A program made the position numbers and the translations under genes. Positions 9,306-17,219 of a stretch of 64,000 nucleotides of DNA are shown here, piece by piece. Within the stretch, counting starts at the first letter, position 1; each line of letters starts with the position of its first letter. A model generated the notes under the pieces. That model did no database searches. It saw only the letters and a program-made list of their open reading frames with translations, and was not told the origin of the DNA. The DNA comes from Pseudomonadota bacterium (GTDB lineage: Bacteria; Pseudomonadota; Alphaproteobacteria; Caulobacterales; Caulobacteraceae), in assembly GCA_020161365.1 (NCBI GenBank), contig JAIUNU010000010.1:122131-186130 (forward strand), read 5' to 3'.

Positions 9306-10292
9306 ATGAGCGGACCTGAGCACGAGACGAGGGAGGCGCTGCGCGACGAAGCTGTCGCGTGGCTGGTCCGCGTCCAGTCCGACACGGCCACTGCAGAGGA
9401 CTGGTCGGCCCTGACCGACTGGCTGGAGGGGTCGGACGCTCGCGTCGCCGCTTTTGAGGACGCAGAGCTGATCCTGGCCGATCTGGAGATGCGCAAGGCT
9501 GAGATCGCTCAGGCCCTCTCACCGCCCGAGCCCAATGTGGTGAACTTTCCGAGGCGCGCTCCAGCGCGCCCCTCGCGACGCGCCTGGGCAGGGGCGGCGA
9601 TCGCCGCGTCACTGGCCCTGATGGTCGGCGGTCCGGCCCTCTGGAACGCCTCGCAAGGGGAATTGACGACCTATGAGACGCGGCCCGGCGAGGTGCGCCA
9701 GATCGCGCTGGCCGACGGCAGCCGCGTGACCCTTGATGGCGGATCGAAGCTTTCGGTGCGCTTGGGCTGGTGTGAGCGTCGCGTTGAGATGGGTCTTGCC
9801 CAGGCCAGCTTCGATGTGGCCAAGGATGCGTCGCGCCCGTTCGTCATCGGGGTCGGCGACCAGCGGGTGCGCGTGGTCGGCACCGAGTTCAATATTCGCA
9901 ACGATGCGAACAGCGTGCGTGTCACCGTTCGGCGCGGGATCGTGGAAGTCGCGCCGCGCAAGAAGACGGACGTTGCGCCGATCCGCCTCACGGTCGGCCA
10001 AGAACTTCGCCATACGCGGGGAGCGTCGACGTCCTCGGTGCGACGCGTCGAGCCCGCGGGCGCCTTTGCCTGGTCTCAAGGTCAACTGATCGCTGACAAC
10101 GAGACCCTGGGCGATATCGTCGCTGGTCTCAACCGGCGCTTCTCGACTCCGATCCGCCTGGCGCCGGGTTTGGCGAACAAGCGGTTTTCTGGCGTGCTCG
10201 CGCTAGACGACCAAGACACGGTCATTGGGCTGCTCGCCAGTCACGCTGGCGTTTCGGCGCATCGTGTCGACGGGGAAATCGTTCTAAGGTAA
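9306..10292 (+). CDS. FecR-type anti-sigma/transmembrane regulator
   Basis: A 328-residue FecR family protein. An N-terminal DUF4880-like cytoplasmic segment (DEAVAWLVRVQSD, FEDAELILADLE) is followed by one membrane segment (AAIAASLALMVGGPALW, residues ~99-115) and the periplasmic FecR domain (YETRPGEVRQIALADGSRV, GTEFNIR, VTVRRGIVEV). A C-terminal STN-like FecR domain ends with GLLASHAGVSAHRVDG. It relays receptor occupancy from the periplasm to the sigma factor encoded just upstream. The ATG at 9306 lies 97 bases after the sigma stop, with no strong Shine-Dalgarno. Confidence 0.9.
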   Translation: MSGPEHETREALRDEAVAWLVRVQSDTATAEDWSALTDWLEGSDARVAAFEDAELILADLEMRKAEIAQALSPPEPNVVNFPRRAPARPSRRAWAGAAIAASLALMVGGPALWNASQGELTTYETRPGEVRQIALADGSRVTLDGGSKLSVRLGWCERRVEMGLAQASFDVAKDASRPFVIGVGDQRVRVVGTEFNIRNDANSVRVTVRRGIVEVAPRKKTDVAPIRLTVGQELRHTRGASTSSVRRVEPAGAFAWSQGQLIADNETLGDIVAGLNRRFSTPIRLAPGLANKRFSGVLALDDQDTVIGLLASHAGVSAHRVDGEIVLR

Positions 10293-10323
10293 CGCGCCTT
10301 CGGGTTTCGGGAGGGGCGGGGGT

Positions 10324-12747
10324 TTGCGTCAGCGCGCCGGTAAGCGCCTAGGGTGGATCTTGGCCGTTGGCGTGAGCGCGGCGCCCGCGATCACCTGGGC
10401 GCGAGCCGACTCGGAGCGCGTCGCGTTCGCCATTCCGGCCGGCCCCTTCAAGGCGGCGGCCACCACGTTCGCGCTTCAGGCCAAGGTCTCGATCGACCTC
10501 AGCGCCGCCGACGCCTGCGGCGCGTCGCTAGGCTTCGTGGGGCGTGCGACGGCTGACGTCGTTATCCAGACCCTAGCCCGCGACGCCGGCTGCGCCGCCC
10601 GGCGAACAGGCCCGCGTGGCTATCGTGTGGTTCCGCGCACGGCGCAGGTGACGAGGCCTCCGCCACCCGCCTCCCTTCCGTTGGGCGAGCCAGAGATGGC
10701 GCCGCCGCCGCTGTCCGAACTTGTAATTGTCGCGACCCGTCGCCTGGCGCGGGCGGATCGCCTAGCCTATTCGATCAGCGTCCTCGACGAACGGGCCATG
10801 GCTTCGCGGGGTGTCCGCGACACGACGGATCTGGCGCTGACGATCCCGTCCATGACGGTCACCAACCTCGGCCCCGGCCGGGACAAGGTCATCCTGCGAG
10901 GCCTGTCGGATGGGCCGCTCACCGGCCAGACCCAGTCGATGGTCGGGATCTATCTCGATGACGTGCGCCTGACCTACAACGCCCCTGATCCTGACCTCTT
11001 GCTGGTGGATGTCGCTCAGGTCGAGGTGCTGAGAGGCCCGCAGGGCGCTCTCTATGGGGCTGGATCGCTTGGAGGCGTGCTGCAAGTCACCGCGCGCCGG
11101 CCCGACACCAGCCGGTTCGACGCGTGGGTGTCGGCCTCCACGTCGGCGACGGCGGGCGGCGAGCGTGGCGGCGGCGCCTCGGCCATGGCGAACATACCTC
11201 TGTTCAATGGGCGAGGAGCCGCTCGCGTGGTCGGCTACCTTGAGCACTCGGGCGGCTATATCGACGATCCGCAGCGTGGCCTCACGAACGTCAATGGCAC
11301 GAAGCGCTCCGGCGTTCGCGTTTCAACCACGACGACGCTGGGCGGGGGCTGGGACGCCGAGGCCGGACTGGTGGCGCAGGCGATCCAAACCGACGACACC
11401 CAGTACGCCCAACGCGGGGTGGGGACCTATGCGCGACGCAACCGTCTTGCCGAACCGCATGACAATGACTTCTTCCAGGCCCATCTCGGGTTCAAGGGTG
11501 CGCTGAAGGGGCAGGAGGCGAAGCTCACCTTGGCGGTCGTACGCCATGATATCGCCAGCCGCTACGACGCCAGCGCTGCGCCGCCGATCCCGATGACCGC
11601 CGGCGCGCCGGTGGCGTTCGACGACGACAACCACGTCGGCGCGGTGATGGCCGAAGCATCCGTGGCCTCCTCGCCAGAGCAGCGCATTCAGTGGCGGACA
11701 GGAGCATTCCTCGCTCGGACCCGTCAGGGACGTGAGGGCGTCCTCGTTCTGGCTGACGCGAGGCCGACGGTGCTGGCGCAAGAGAGCCGCCGCGACGTCC
11801 TCGGCGAAGCCGCCTTGTTCGGCGAGGCCATTGGGCCGCTCGGGGGCGGGTGGAGCCTGACACTGGGCGGCCGACTATTTGCGACCCGCAGCGAGGCGTC
11901 CAGCCGAGCGGTGGCCGGGGCTGGCTCAAGCATGTTTCGCGGCCGGCAAAGCTATTTCGGTTTCGCGCCGAAGGTGGTGGTGTCCTACGCGCCGAACAGC
12001 GGAAGCTTAGTCTACGCACAGGTGTCGGAGGGGTACCGATCGGGAGGTTTCAACACCGCGATCCTGCCCAGCCAGGTCTTCGACACGATCGGCGGGCAGC
12101 CGCAGCGGCGTTATGAAGGTGATGAGCTCTGGAACTTCGAGTTGGGGGCGAAATCGGTCCTGCTGGACGGACGCCTGCGATTGCGCGCGGCAGCCTTTCA
12201 GGCGCGATGGAAGAGTATCCAGAGCGATCAGCTTCTGCCGTCGGGTTTGCCCTACACCGCCAATCTCGGCGATGGCGTCAATCTCGGCATCGAGTTTGAA
12301 GGAGGCTATGTCGATAACGGCTTTAGGCTGGACGCCAGCTTCCTGCTTAACAATCCTGAACTTGAAACCGTGAACCCAGCCTTCCCCGGTCGTCAGGACT
12401 TTGGCTTGTCGGGTGTCCCCAAGGTCGCAGCGTCCATCGCGGGGGGCTATGATGGGCGGCTGTCGGCCGCCTGGGGATGGGGCGTGGATTTGCGCGCCGC
12501 CTATGTGGGCCGCTCGCGCCTGGTCCTGGACGCTGCAACGGCGCCGACGATGGGTGACTATACGTCGGTTCGCGCAGCGCTGAAGGCCCAATCCGAGCGC
12601 GTTACTGTTCGCCTTGCGGCCGACAATATCTTCGGGAGCAAGGGAGACACTTTTGCATACGGAAACCCGTTCTCCTTGAAGCTGTCGCCCCAAAGCACGC
12701 CGCAACAACCCAGAACCGTCACTTTGGAGTTTAGGGTGCGGTATTAG
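10324..12747 (+). CDS. TonB-dependent receptor with N-terminal STN signalling domain
   Basis: A receptor of about 807 residues beginning at TTG with GGGAGGGG upstream, 31 bases after fecR. A signal sequence is followed by a secretin/TonB short N-terminal domain (FKAAATTFALQAKVSIDLSA, VIQTLARDAGCAARR). Then come the TonB box (ELVIVATRR), the plug (MTVTNLGPGRDKVILRGLSD, VEVLRGPQGALYGAGSLGGV) and a barrel ending RTVTLEFRVRY. The STN domain marks a transducer that contacts FecR, so it both takes up a ligand and signals its presence. The plug resembles siderophore/cobalamin-type receptors. The ligand may be the product of the divergent operon. Confidence 0.92.
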   Translation: MRQRAGKRLGWILAVGVSAAPAITWARADSERVAFAIPAGPFKAAATTFALQAKVSIDLSAADACGASLGFVGRATADVVIQTLARDAGCAARRTGPRGYRVVPRTAQVTRPPPPASLPLGEPEMAPPPLSELVIVATRRLARADRLAYSISVLDERAMASRGVRDTTDLALTIPSMTVTNLGPGRDKVILRGLSDGPLTGQTQSMVGIYLDDVRLTYNAPDPDLLLVDVAQVEVLRGPQGALYGAGSLGGVLQVTARRPDTSRFDAWVSASTSATAGGERGGGASAMANIPLFNGRGAARVVGYLEHSGGYIDDPQRGLTNVNGTKRSGVRVSTTTTLGGGWDAEAGLVAQAIQTDDTQYAQRGVGTYARRNRLAEPHDNDFFQAHLGFKGALKGQEAKLTLAVVRHDIASRYDASAAPPIPMTAGAPVAFDDDNHVGAVMAEASVASSPEQRIQWRTGAFLARTRQGREGVLVLADARPTVLAQESRRDVLGEAALFGEAIGPLGGGWSLTLGGRLFATRSEASSRAVAGAGSSMFRGRQSYFGFAPKVVVSYAPNSGSLVYAQVSEGYRSGGFNTAILPSQVFDTIGGQPQRRYEGDELWNFELGAKSVLLDGRLRLRAAAFQARWKSIQSDQLLPSGLPYTANLGDGVNLGIEFEGGYVDNGFRLDASFLLNNPELETVNPAFPGRQDFGLSGVPKVAASIAGGYDGRLSAAWGWGVDLRAAYVGRSRLVLDAATAPTMGDYTSVRAALKAQSERVTVRLAADNIFGSKGDTFAYGNPFSLKLSPQSTPQQPRTVTLEFRVRY

Positions 12748-13105
12748 CGAGAGGCGGGAGGACCTGCGGCCATCCCCGACCGGGCAAAGGGTAAGGGTGC
12801 TATCCAACAAGCCGACCGCGCAGCACCTCCAGCGGATCTCGCCGTAAGTTCGGAATATTGAGGCGCTCGGAAGTCTGCTTTTTGCTGCGGACAAGGCGCG
12901 ACCTTCGTCGCGCCCATGGCGTGGCGTTTCTGGAGCCGTCATCTCTGCGAGAAGACGTCCTGCTCAAGGCCTCGAGGGATGTCGACGTTATTCGCCTTGC
13001 ACTCGCCGTCTGCGGTCGCGGGGCAACCGCTCCGCTCAGCGGCGCATTCGAGGTCGATGGAGGTGTGACGCCTCACGGTTCAGGCACGTGCGCTGACCGG
13101 TTCGG
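12748..13105. other. intergenic region with possible SDR remnant
   Basis: About 358 bases separate the convergent receptor and SnoaL-like genes. A plus-strand frame across ~12,950-13,080 contains SGAFEVDGGVTP, which resembles the C-terminal end of SDR proteins (GxxxxVDGG), but no Rossmann part or start is present. This may be decayed coding DNA. No terminator with a T-tract is obvious. Confidence 0.3.
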
Positions 13106-13540
13106 TCAGTTGGACGCGGCGGCGCGGTCGAGCAGGGTTTCAACTTGGGCTGTGAACGGTTTGCCGGCCTTCTGATCAGCGAGCACTCCGAGGTCGACAT
13201 AGTCGCGCCACGCGGCGATCTGGTCACCGCGGAACTCCAGCACGCCGGCATAGGGCAGGGCCATGCGTTTGCCGTCGCCGGTGCGATACTCGTCGACGCC
13301 CTCAAGGAACAGCCGGTCGCCGGACTCGGCGTGGGCGAAGATCCGCCATTGGATGTCGTGCATGTCGGCCTGCAGTTTCCGCAGCAGCTTTTCGGCCGCC
13401 GCCTTGCCCCGCACCGGCGGCAGGCCCGGCGCGGCGTAGTGCCAGACGATGTCGTCGGTCATGTGCGCCAGGACCGATGGGATATCCTGCGCCTGCCACG
13501 CGGCGATCACCCGCGAGAGAATAGGGAAGAGTCGGGACAT
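13106..13540 (-). CDS. SnoaL/limonene-epoxide-hydrolase-like protein
   Basis: A 144-residue NTF2-like fold protein: VIAAWQAQDIPSVLAHMTDD, IVWHYAAPGLPPVRGKAAAE, FLEGVDEYRTGDGKRMALPY and VLEFRGDQIAAWRDYVDLG. The Asp/Arg/Asp layout (EYR, WRDY, DLG) recalls limonene-1,2-epoxide hydrolase-type active sites. It is the third gene of a three-gene operon (SDR, SnoaL, SnoaL), 26 bases after the previous stop. The frame is open further upstream, but the ATG at 13540 fits the domain start. The substrate is unknown. Confidence 0.8.
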   Translation of the reverse strand: MSRLFPILSRVIAAWQAQDIPSVLAHMTDDIVWHYAAPGLPPVRGKAAAEKLLRKLQADMHDIQWRIFAHAESGDRLFLEGVDEYRTGDGKRMALPYAGVLEFRGDQIAAWRDYVDLGVLADQKAGKPFTAQVETLLDRAAASN

Positions 13541-13566
13541 GGGCGCCTGGGCGTGCTGATGGTGAA

Positions 13567-13953
13567 CTAGCGGGTCGCTGCGACCAGCTGGGCGGTCTTG
13601 GCGGAGTCGAGGTACTCGTCGAGGCGCGCGATCTTGCCGTTCTCGACGCGGACGACGACGCAGGCGTCCATCGCCCAACGCTCTCCGTTCGGCAGGGTCG
13701 CCTCCAGCACGTGCTGCTGCAGAAAGCCGTCCGGCAAGGGCGCGATGCGCTGCACCCGATAGGTTCGGTCTGGCAGGGTTCTGACGAACCAGGCCAGCGA
13801 CTTCAGGTTCTGGTCGACGGTCTGTTCGACGTCGTCGATGTTGTGCCAGATCTTGGCGTCCGGGGCGTAGAAGGCGCGGACGGCGTCGGCGTCGCCCGCC
13901 TGGATGGCGGCGACAAAACGCCGGGCGAGGTCCACGTAGTCGATCTGTGACAC
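13567..13953 (-). CDS. SnoaL-like NTF2-fold protein
   Basis: A 128-residue NTF2-like protein with DLARRFVAAIQAGDADAVRA, FYAPDAKIWHN, YRVQRIAPLPDGFLQQHVL and a VVRVENGKIARLDEYLDS ending, typical of SnoaL/ketosteroid-isomerase relatives. The GTG start has AGGGGG upstream and lies nine bases after the SDR stop. In a cassette with an SDR and a second NTF2 protein, a role in isomerising or hydrolysing a small ketone or epoxide is plausible but unproven. Confidence 0.82.
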   Translation of the reverse strand: MSQIDYVDLARRFVAAIQAGDADAVRAFYAPDAKIWHNIDDVEQTVDQNLKSLAWFVRTLPDRTYRVQRIAPLPDGFLQQHVLEATLPNGERWAMDACVVVRVENGKIARLDEYLDSAKTAQLVAATR

Positions 13954-13962
13954 GCTCGCCCC

Positions 13963-14721
13963 CTAGCGGCCGGTGCTGACGCGGTCGCTGGTCAGCGCGC
14001 GCCGCATGGCCATTTCCAGGCCCTTAGGATCGCGCGCCAGATGGGCGCGCACGTCGATGGCCATGAAGTCGGTGTCGATCTCGTCGGCCCCGCGCTTCAG
14101 TGCTTTCAGACCCGCCTGGGCGATCGTAGCCGGCGCCTCCTTGAAGCCTTCGACATGGCTGGCCATCCGGGTGTCGACCGAGCCGACGATCAGGGCCAGC
14201 ACATGGGTGTTCTGGGGCGCCAGTTCCGCGCGCAGGCAGGTGGTCATCGCACGCGCCGCGAACTTCGACGGGCTGTAGCCGCCCATGCTGGGCACCGCCA
14301 CAAGGCCGCCCGCCGACAACACATTGATGATCGCGCTTTTCGGCGCCTTGGCCAGGATCGGGGCGAACGCCCGGCTCATGGCGAGCGGGCCGAAATAGTT
14401 GACCTCCATCTCCTGGCGCGCGGCGTCCATATTGGGCGCGCCCATCAGGGTCTGCATGGTGAAGGCGCCGGCGTTGTTGACGAGGATGGTGACATCGGAG
14501 CACTGCGCCGCCGCCGCCGAGATCGTTGCGGCGTCGCTGACATCCAGCCGCAGCGCCGTCACCCGGTCGGGGGCCTCTGCGACAAGGTGGGCGGCGCTGG
14601 CCGGATCACGCGCGCCGACATAGACCTTGGCCGCGCCTGCCGCCAGGAATGCGCGCACGAAGGCCTCGCCAATACCGCGATTGCCGCCCGTAACCAGGAC
14701 GATGCTGTCCTTGATGTCCAT
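13963..14721 (-). CDS. short-chain dehydrogenase/reductase
   Basis: A 252-residue classical SDR: VTGGNRGIGEAFV for cofactor binding, LDVSDAATI, NNAGAF, the catalytic Ser in NVLSAGG, and YSPSKFAAR with the Tyr/Lys pair. After the glycine motif comes YVGARDP, suggesting NADP(H). It is first in a three-gene operon with two NTF2-fold proteins. GGGAGGAG precedes the ATG by ten bases. The C-terminal ALKRGADEIDTDFMAIDVRA is unusual but within family variation. Confidence 0.88.
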   Translation of the reverse strand: MDIKDSIVLVTGGNRGIGEAFVRAFLAAGAAKVYVGARDPASAAHLVAEAPDRVTALRLDVSDAATISAAAAQCSDVTILVNNAGAFTMQTLMGAPNMDAARQEMEVNYFGPLAMSRAFAPILAKAPKSAIINVLSAGGLVAVPSMGGYSPSKFAARAMTTCLRAELAPQNTHVLALIVGSVDTRMASHVEGFKEAPATIAQAGLKALKRGADEIDTDFMAIDVRAHLARDPKGLEMAMRRALTSDRVSTGR

Positions 14722-15099
14722 AAGCGCCGGCTCCTCCCTCTCGAATCTGGCGAGCGACCAAGATCTTCGTCCTGGTCCGCTGGCGACCTTTATGAGAAGC
14801 CTAGCACCATGGTCTTGTTATGCAAGCGACGTCGGGCCCAAGTGTGACGGGGGGCGAGATCGCTCACACGCCGGCAACGCCGCGTGCAGGCTGGAACGAT
14901 CACGCGATCCGCGTAGGCGCTGACAGCCTTGGTGGCGACGGGCGCAGCGGTGCCTAAGTCATAGATTTTGTGCGTCGCCTTACGGGAGCAGCAGGCGCGG
15001 TGCGGACGTCAAATGACCGGGAAGTGGACGGGCCTATTTGCAGAGCCACGGCAGCTCTTCAACACCAGATTAGAGAAGGTGCAGGGGCAGCGCCCCAAG
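14722..15099. other. intergenic region left of the island
   Basis: About 380 bases upstream of the SDR and outside the left att repeat. It should hold the SDR promoter and, before insertion of the island, was downstream of tRNA-Lys. I see no convincing ORF. The last bases (GGGGCAGCGCCCC, 15,084-15,096) form a small palindrome that also occurs, slightly changed, beside the right repeat. Confidence 0.4.
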
Positions 15100-15181
15100 T
15101 CGGCTTCAGCGGAAGCCTAGATCTCCTTGCGGAGAATGGTGGGTGTACAAGGATTCGAACCTTGGACCCGCTGATTAAGAG
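15100..15181. repeat. left attachment site, tRNA-Lys 3' fragment
   Basis: Identical over 82 bases to 31,202-31,283. It contains the tRNA-Lys 3' half (anticodon 3' arm, T arm, acceptor, CCA) on the minus strand plus the two downstream hairpins. After 15,181 the sequence diverges (CCCTTGAATC instead of the tRNA 5' half), so this copy is not a working tRNA gene. Confidence 0.93.
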
Positions 15182-15594
15182 CCCTTGAATCCAAGGGGGA
15201 CGAAAGCCCGCAATTGACCGCAATTCCTTACGGAGCAACCAGTTGGCGCGCGCTCTTGGACCCGCTCGCGCGGCAAATACCCGCAATTAGCCGATGACCG
15301 CCGACAACGCCCCAGGGGCATTTCAGGGGCGGCTCAGTCAAAGCTGGTTGGCGTTGATCCGACAAAGATCTTGGAGCGGTGCTTAGATTTTTTCCGCAAA
15401 TTCGAGTGAATCACGGCAGGGGCTGTGTAAGAGCGCCCGCGCGTTTCCGGGTTGTACTTTTGGCCAACGCAGTACCGCTTCTCGCGCTGAGGTCGATGAA
15501 TTGAGATTGGACCACTTTTGGTGTGGACGGCGCGACTTTCGGGTGACTAACTAAGGTCTAGCTAGTTTGACGCGATGCGCACTGGGGGGCTCTC
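15182..15594. other. island left arm with CCGCAATT repeats; promoter region
   Basis: No gene seen in about 410 bases. CCGCAATT occurs three times (15,208, 15,218, 15,281) close to the att core, as expected for arm-type integrase sites. The third lies in GCGCGGCAAATACCCGC, which has a near-copy (GCGCGGCAAATGCCGGC) at the right end near 31,124. The last ~100 bases should carry the promoter of the exported-protein operon. Confidence 0.45.
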
Positions 15595-17217
15595 ATGAAA
15601 CTTGCCAGCAGACTGACCTTGGCTCTTTGCATACTGGCTACCAGCGCCAGCGCGGCAGAGTTCACCGTGCGCGGCGTCGGCGCGGTGACCATCAAAGGCA
15701 AGGATCCACAGACGGTGCGTGCTCTGGCTACCCGCGAGGCCAAGCGCAAAGCGGTAATCGCAGCCGTCGAGAAGATTCTGGGTCCAGGCGCTTCGGCAAA
15801 CCCCAGCGTGGCGCAGAGATTGGAAGCGATCGTCGAACAGGTCGGTGACGACTCCATTTCCGACTCCAGCGCTCAGACGGTGGCCGGAAGCTTTGAAGTC
15901 TCGCTTGCACTGAGCCTAGATGATCGCTCTTTCCGCGAACTGCTCTCTGACCAAGGCGTGGCGCTCAACACCCAGACCGCGCGCAGCTACTCGATCCTGG
16001 CGGTCATGGACGAGTACCGCACCACACCGCGTGACCTACAAGCGCCGCTTGAGGAGCTGGTCGAGTTCAATACCCGCAAGGGAGCAAGCTTCTCCGACCG
16101 ATCGTCCGAAGGCGCGGCCTCGCGCTCCTCTAGCGCCGCCGCCTATCGCTCGTCCTCTTCGATCGACGCGCAGAACGCTCAAACCAGGAGCGCCAGCGGC
16201 CGCTACTCTGATAGTTTGCGCGCCAATGGCTCGTCCTCAGCCAGCGGCGCATCGCGCGATGCCAATCTCTCGGCTTCGCAATCGGGTCGTGTGGACGCTA
16301 GTTCCAGTGGTCAGTTCTCGGCCCGCGAAGCCAGCGCTAGTTCGGTGCGTGGCAACACCAGCGCGGCAGGCGCGACGGCACGCTCAAGCGCCTCGTCGAG
16401 TTTTTCCAAGACTGACGTCCAAGCGGAGGTTCACGATGATCTCTCCTATCGGCGGTTGGTGAAGTACCAGCCGCGCGCGACCGGTCCTGAACGAGTTAGC
16501 CAGACATACGGCGCCCTGATGGGGCAGTTGCAGGGCTATGACCTGCGAGTGCTCGACAACGATGTCTTCAAGAGCCGCTACTTCCAGGGTCAGCCTTTAA
16601 CGCTTGACCGCATGACGAATGGCGGTGAGCTGTCGCGTTATGTCGCCTACGCCAAAACCGATCAGGGAGCAGACTTCTTCCTGGCGGGTACCTCGGTGAT
16701 CGTCGACAGCGGCATTAGCGCCACGACAAATCAGTATACCTGCAGCGGCGTGGTGACGGTGAAGGCTTATGCCACGGCCGACTCCGAGTTGATCGCGTCC
16801 GATACCCTGTCGGCCTACGGCGCAGGCGGCAATTCGGACGCTTGCGCCTCTGATGTGGCTCGCAAGTTGGCGCTAGCGATCGGTCCAGAGATCGGCGGTC
16901 AGGTCCAGACCTACTGGAAACGGCGCTCGGTCTATGGACGCGAGTTGGTGCTGCGCCTGACGGGTCAATTCCTGCCCCTACCGGTCCGCGCGCGGTTCAG
17001 CCAGACGGTGAGCAGCCTGCCGGGCGTGGAAAGCAGTGTCCAGCGCGCCTCCGGATCGGGTGAGATCGAACTGACTGTCTCCTATAAGGGGACCATGCCA
17101 ATCGACCAGGCGCTGGCCACGGCCCTCGCCAACGACCCGGCCTTTGCCACACTCGACTCGCGGACCGATGGTCAGCGTGTCTTGCTCTGCATGGGCCCTT
17201 GCAAGCCGGGGGGCTGA
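15595..17217 (+). CDS. exported protein with Ser/Ala-rich linker, unknown
   Basis: A 540-residue protein with a signal peptide (LTLALCILATSASA). The N-terminal part (FTVRGVGAVTIKG, TREAKRKAVIAAVEKILG) resembles the ARxxAxxxA helix of LPP20/FlgT-type envelope domains. Residues ~150-280 are a low-complexity Ser/Ala/Arg segment. The C-terminal half (FFLAGTSVIVDSG, YTCSGVVTVKAYAT, Cys pairs) looks like a periplasmic beta-rich domain, ending CMGPCKPGG. The ATG follows GGGGGG. It is the first gene of a three-gene operon on the island. No known function; envelope or surface-structure assembly is a guess. Confidence 0.75.
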   Translation: MKLASRLTLALCILATSASAAEFTVRGVGAVTIKGKDPQTVRALATREAKRKAVIAAVEKILGPGASANPSVAQRLEAIVEQVGDDSISDSSAQTVAGSFEVSLALSLDDRSFRELLSDQGVALNTQTARSYSILAVMDEYRTTPRDLQAPLEELVEFNTRKGASFSDRSSEGAASRSSSAAAYRSSSSIDAQNAQTRSASGRYSDSLRANGSSSASGASRDANLSASQSGRVDASSSGQFSAREASASSVRGNTSAAGATARSSASSSFSKTDVQAEVHDDLSYRRLVKYQPRATGPERVSQTYGALMGQLQGYDLRVLDNDVFKSRYFQGQPLTLDRMTNGGELSRYVAYAKTDQGADFFLAGTSVIVDSGISATTNQYTCSGVVTVKAYATADSELIASDTLSAYGAGGNSDACASDVARKLALAIGPEIGGQVQTYWKRRSVYGRELVLRLTGQFLPLPVRARFSQTVSSLPGVESSVQRASGSGEIELTVSYKGTMPIDQALATALANDPAFATLDSRTDGQRVLLCMGPCKPGG

Positions 17218-17219
17218 TT

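Noticed and set aside
15136..15181. Second tRNA-Lys gene
   Set aside because: Only the 3' half is present; after 15,181 the sequence does not pair with the acceptor or D arm. It is an att remnant.
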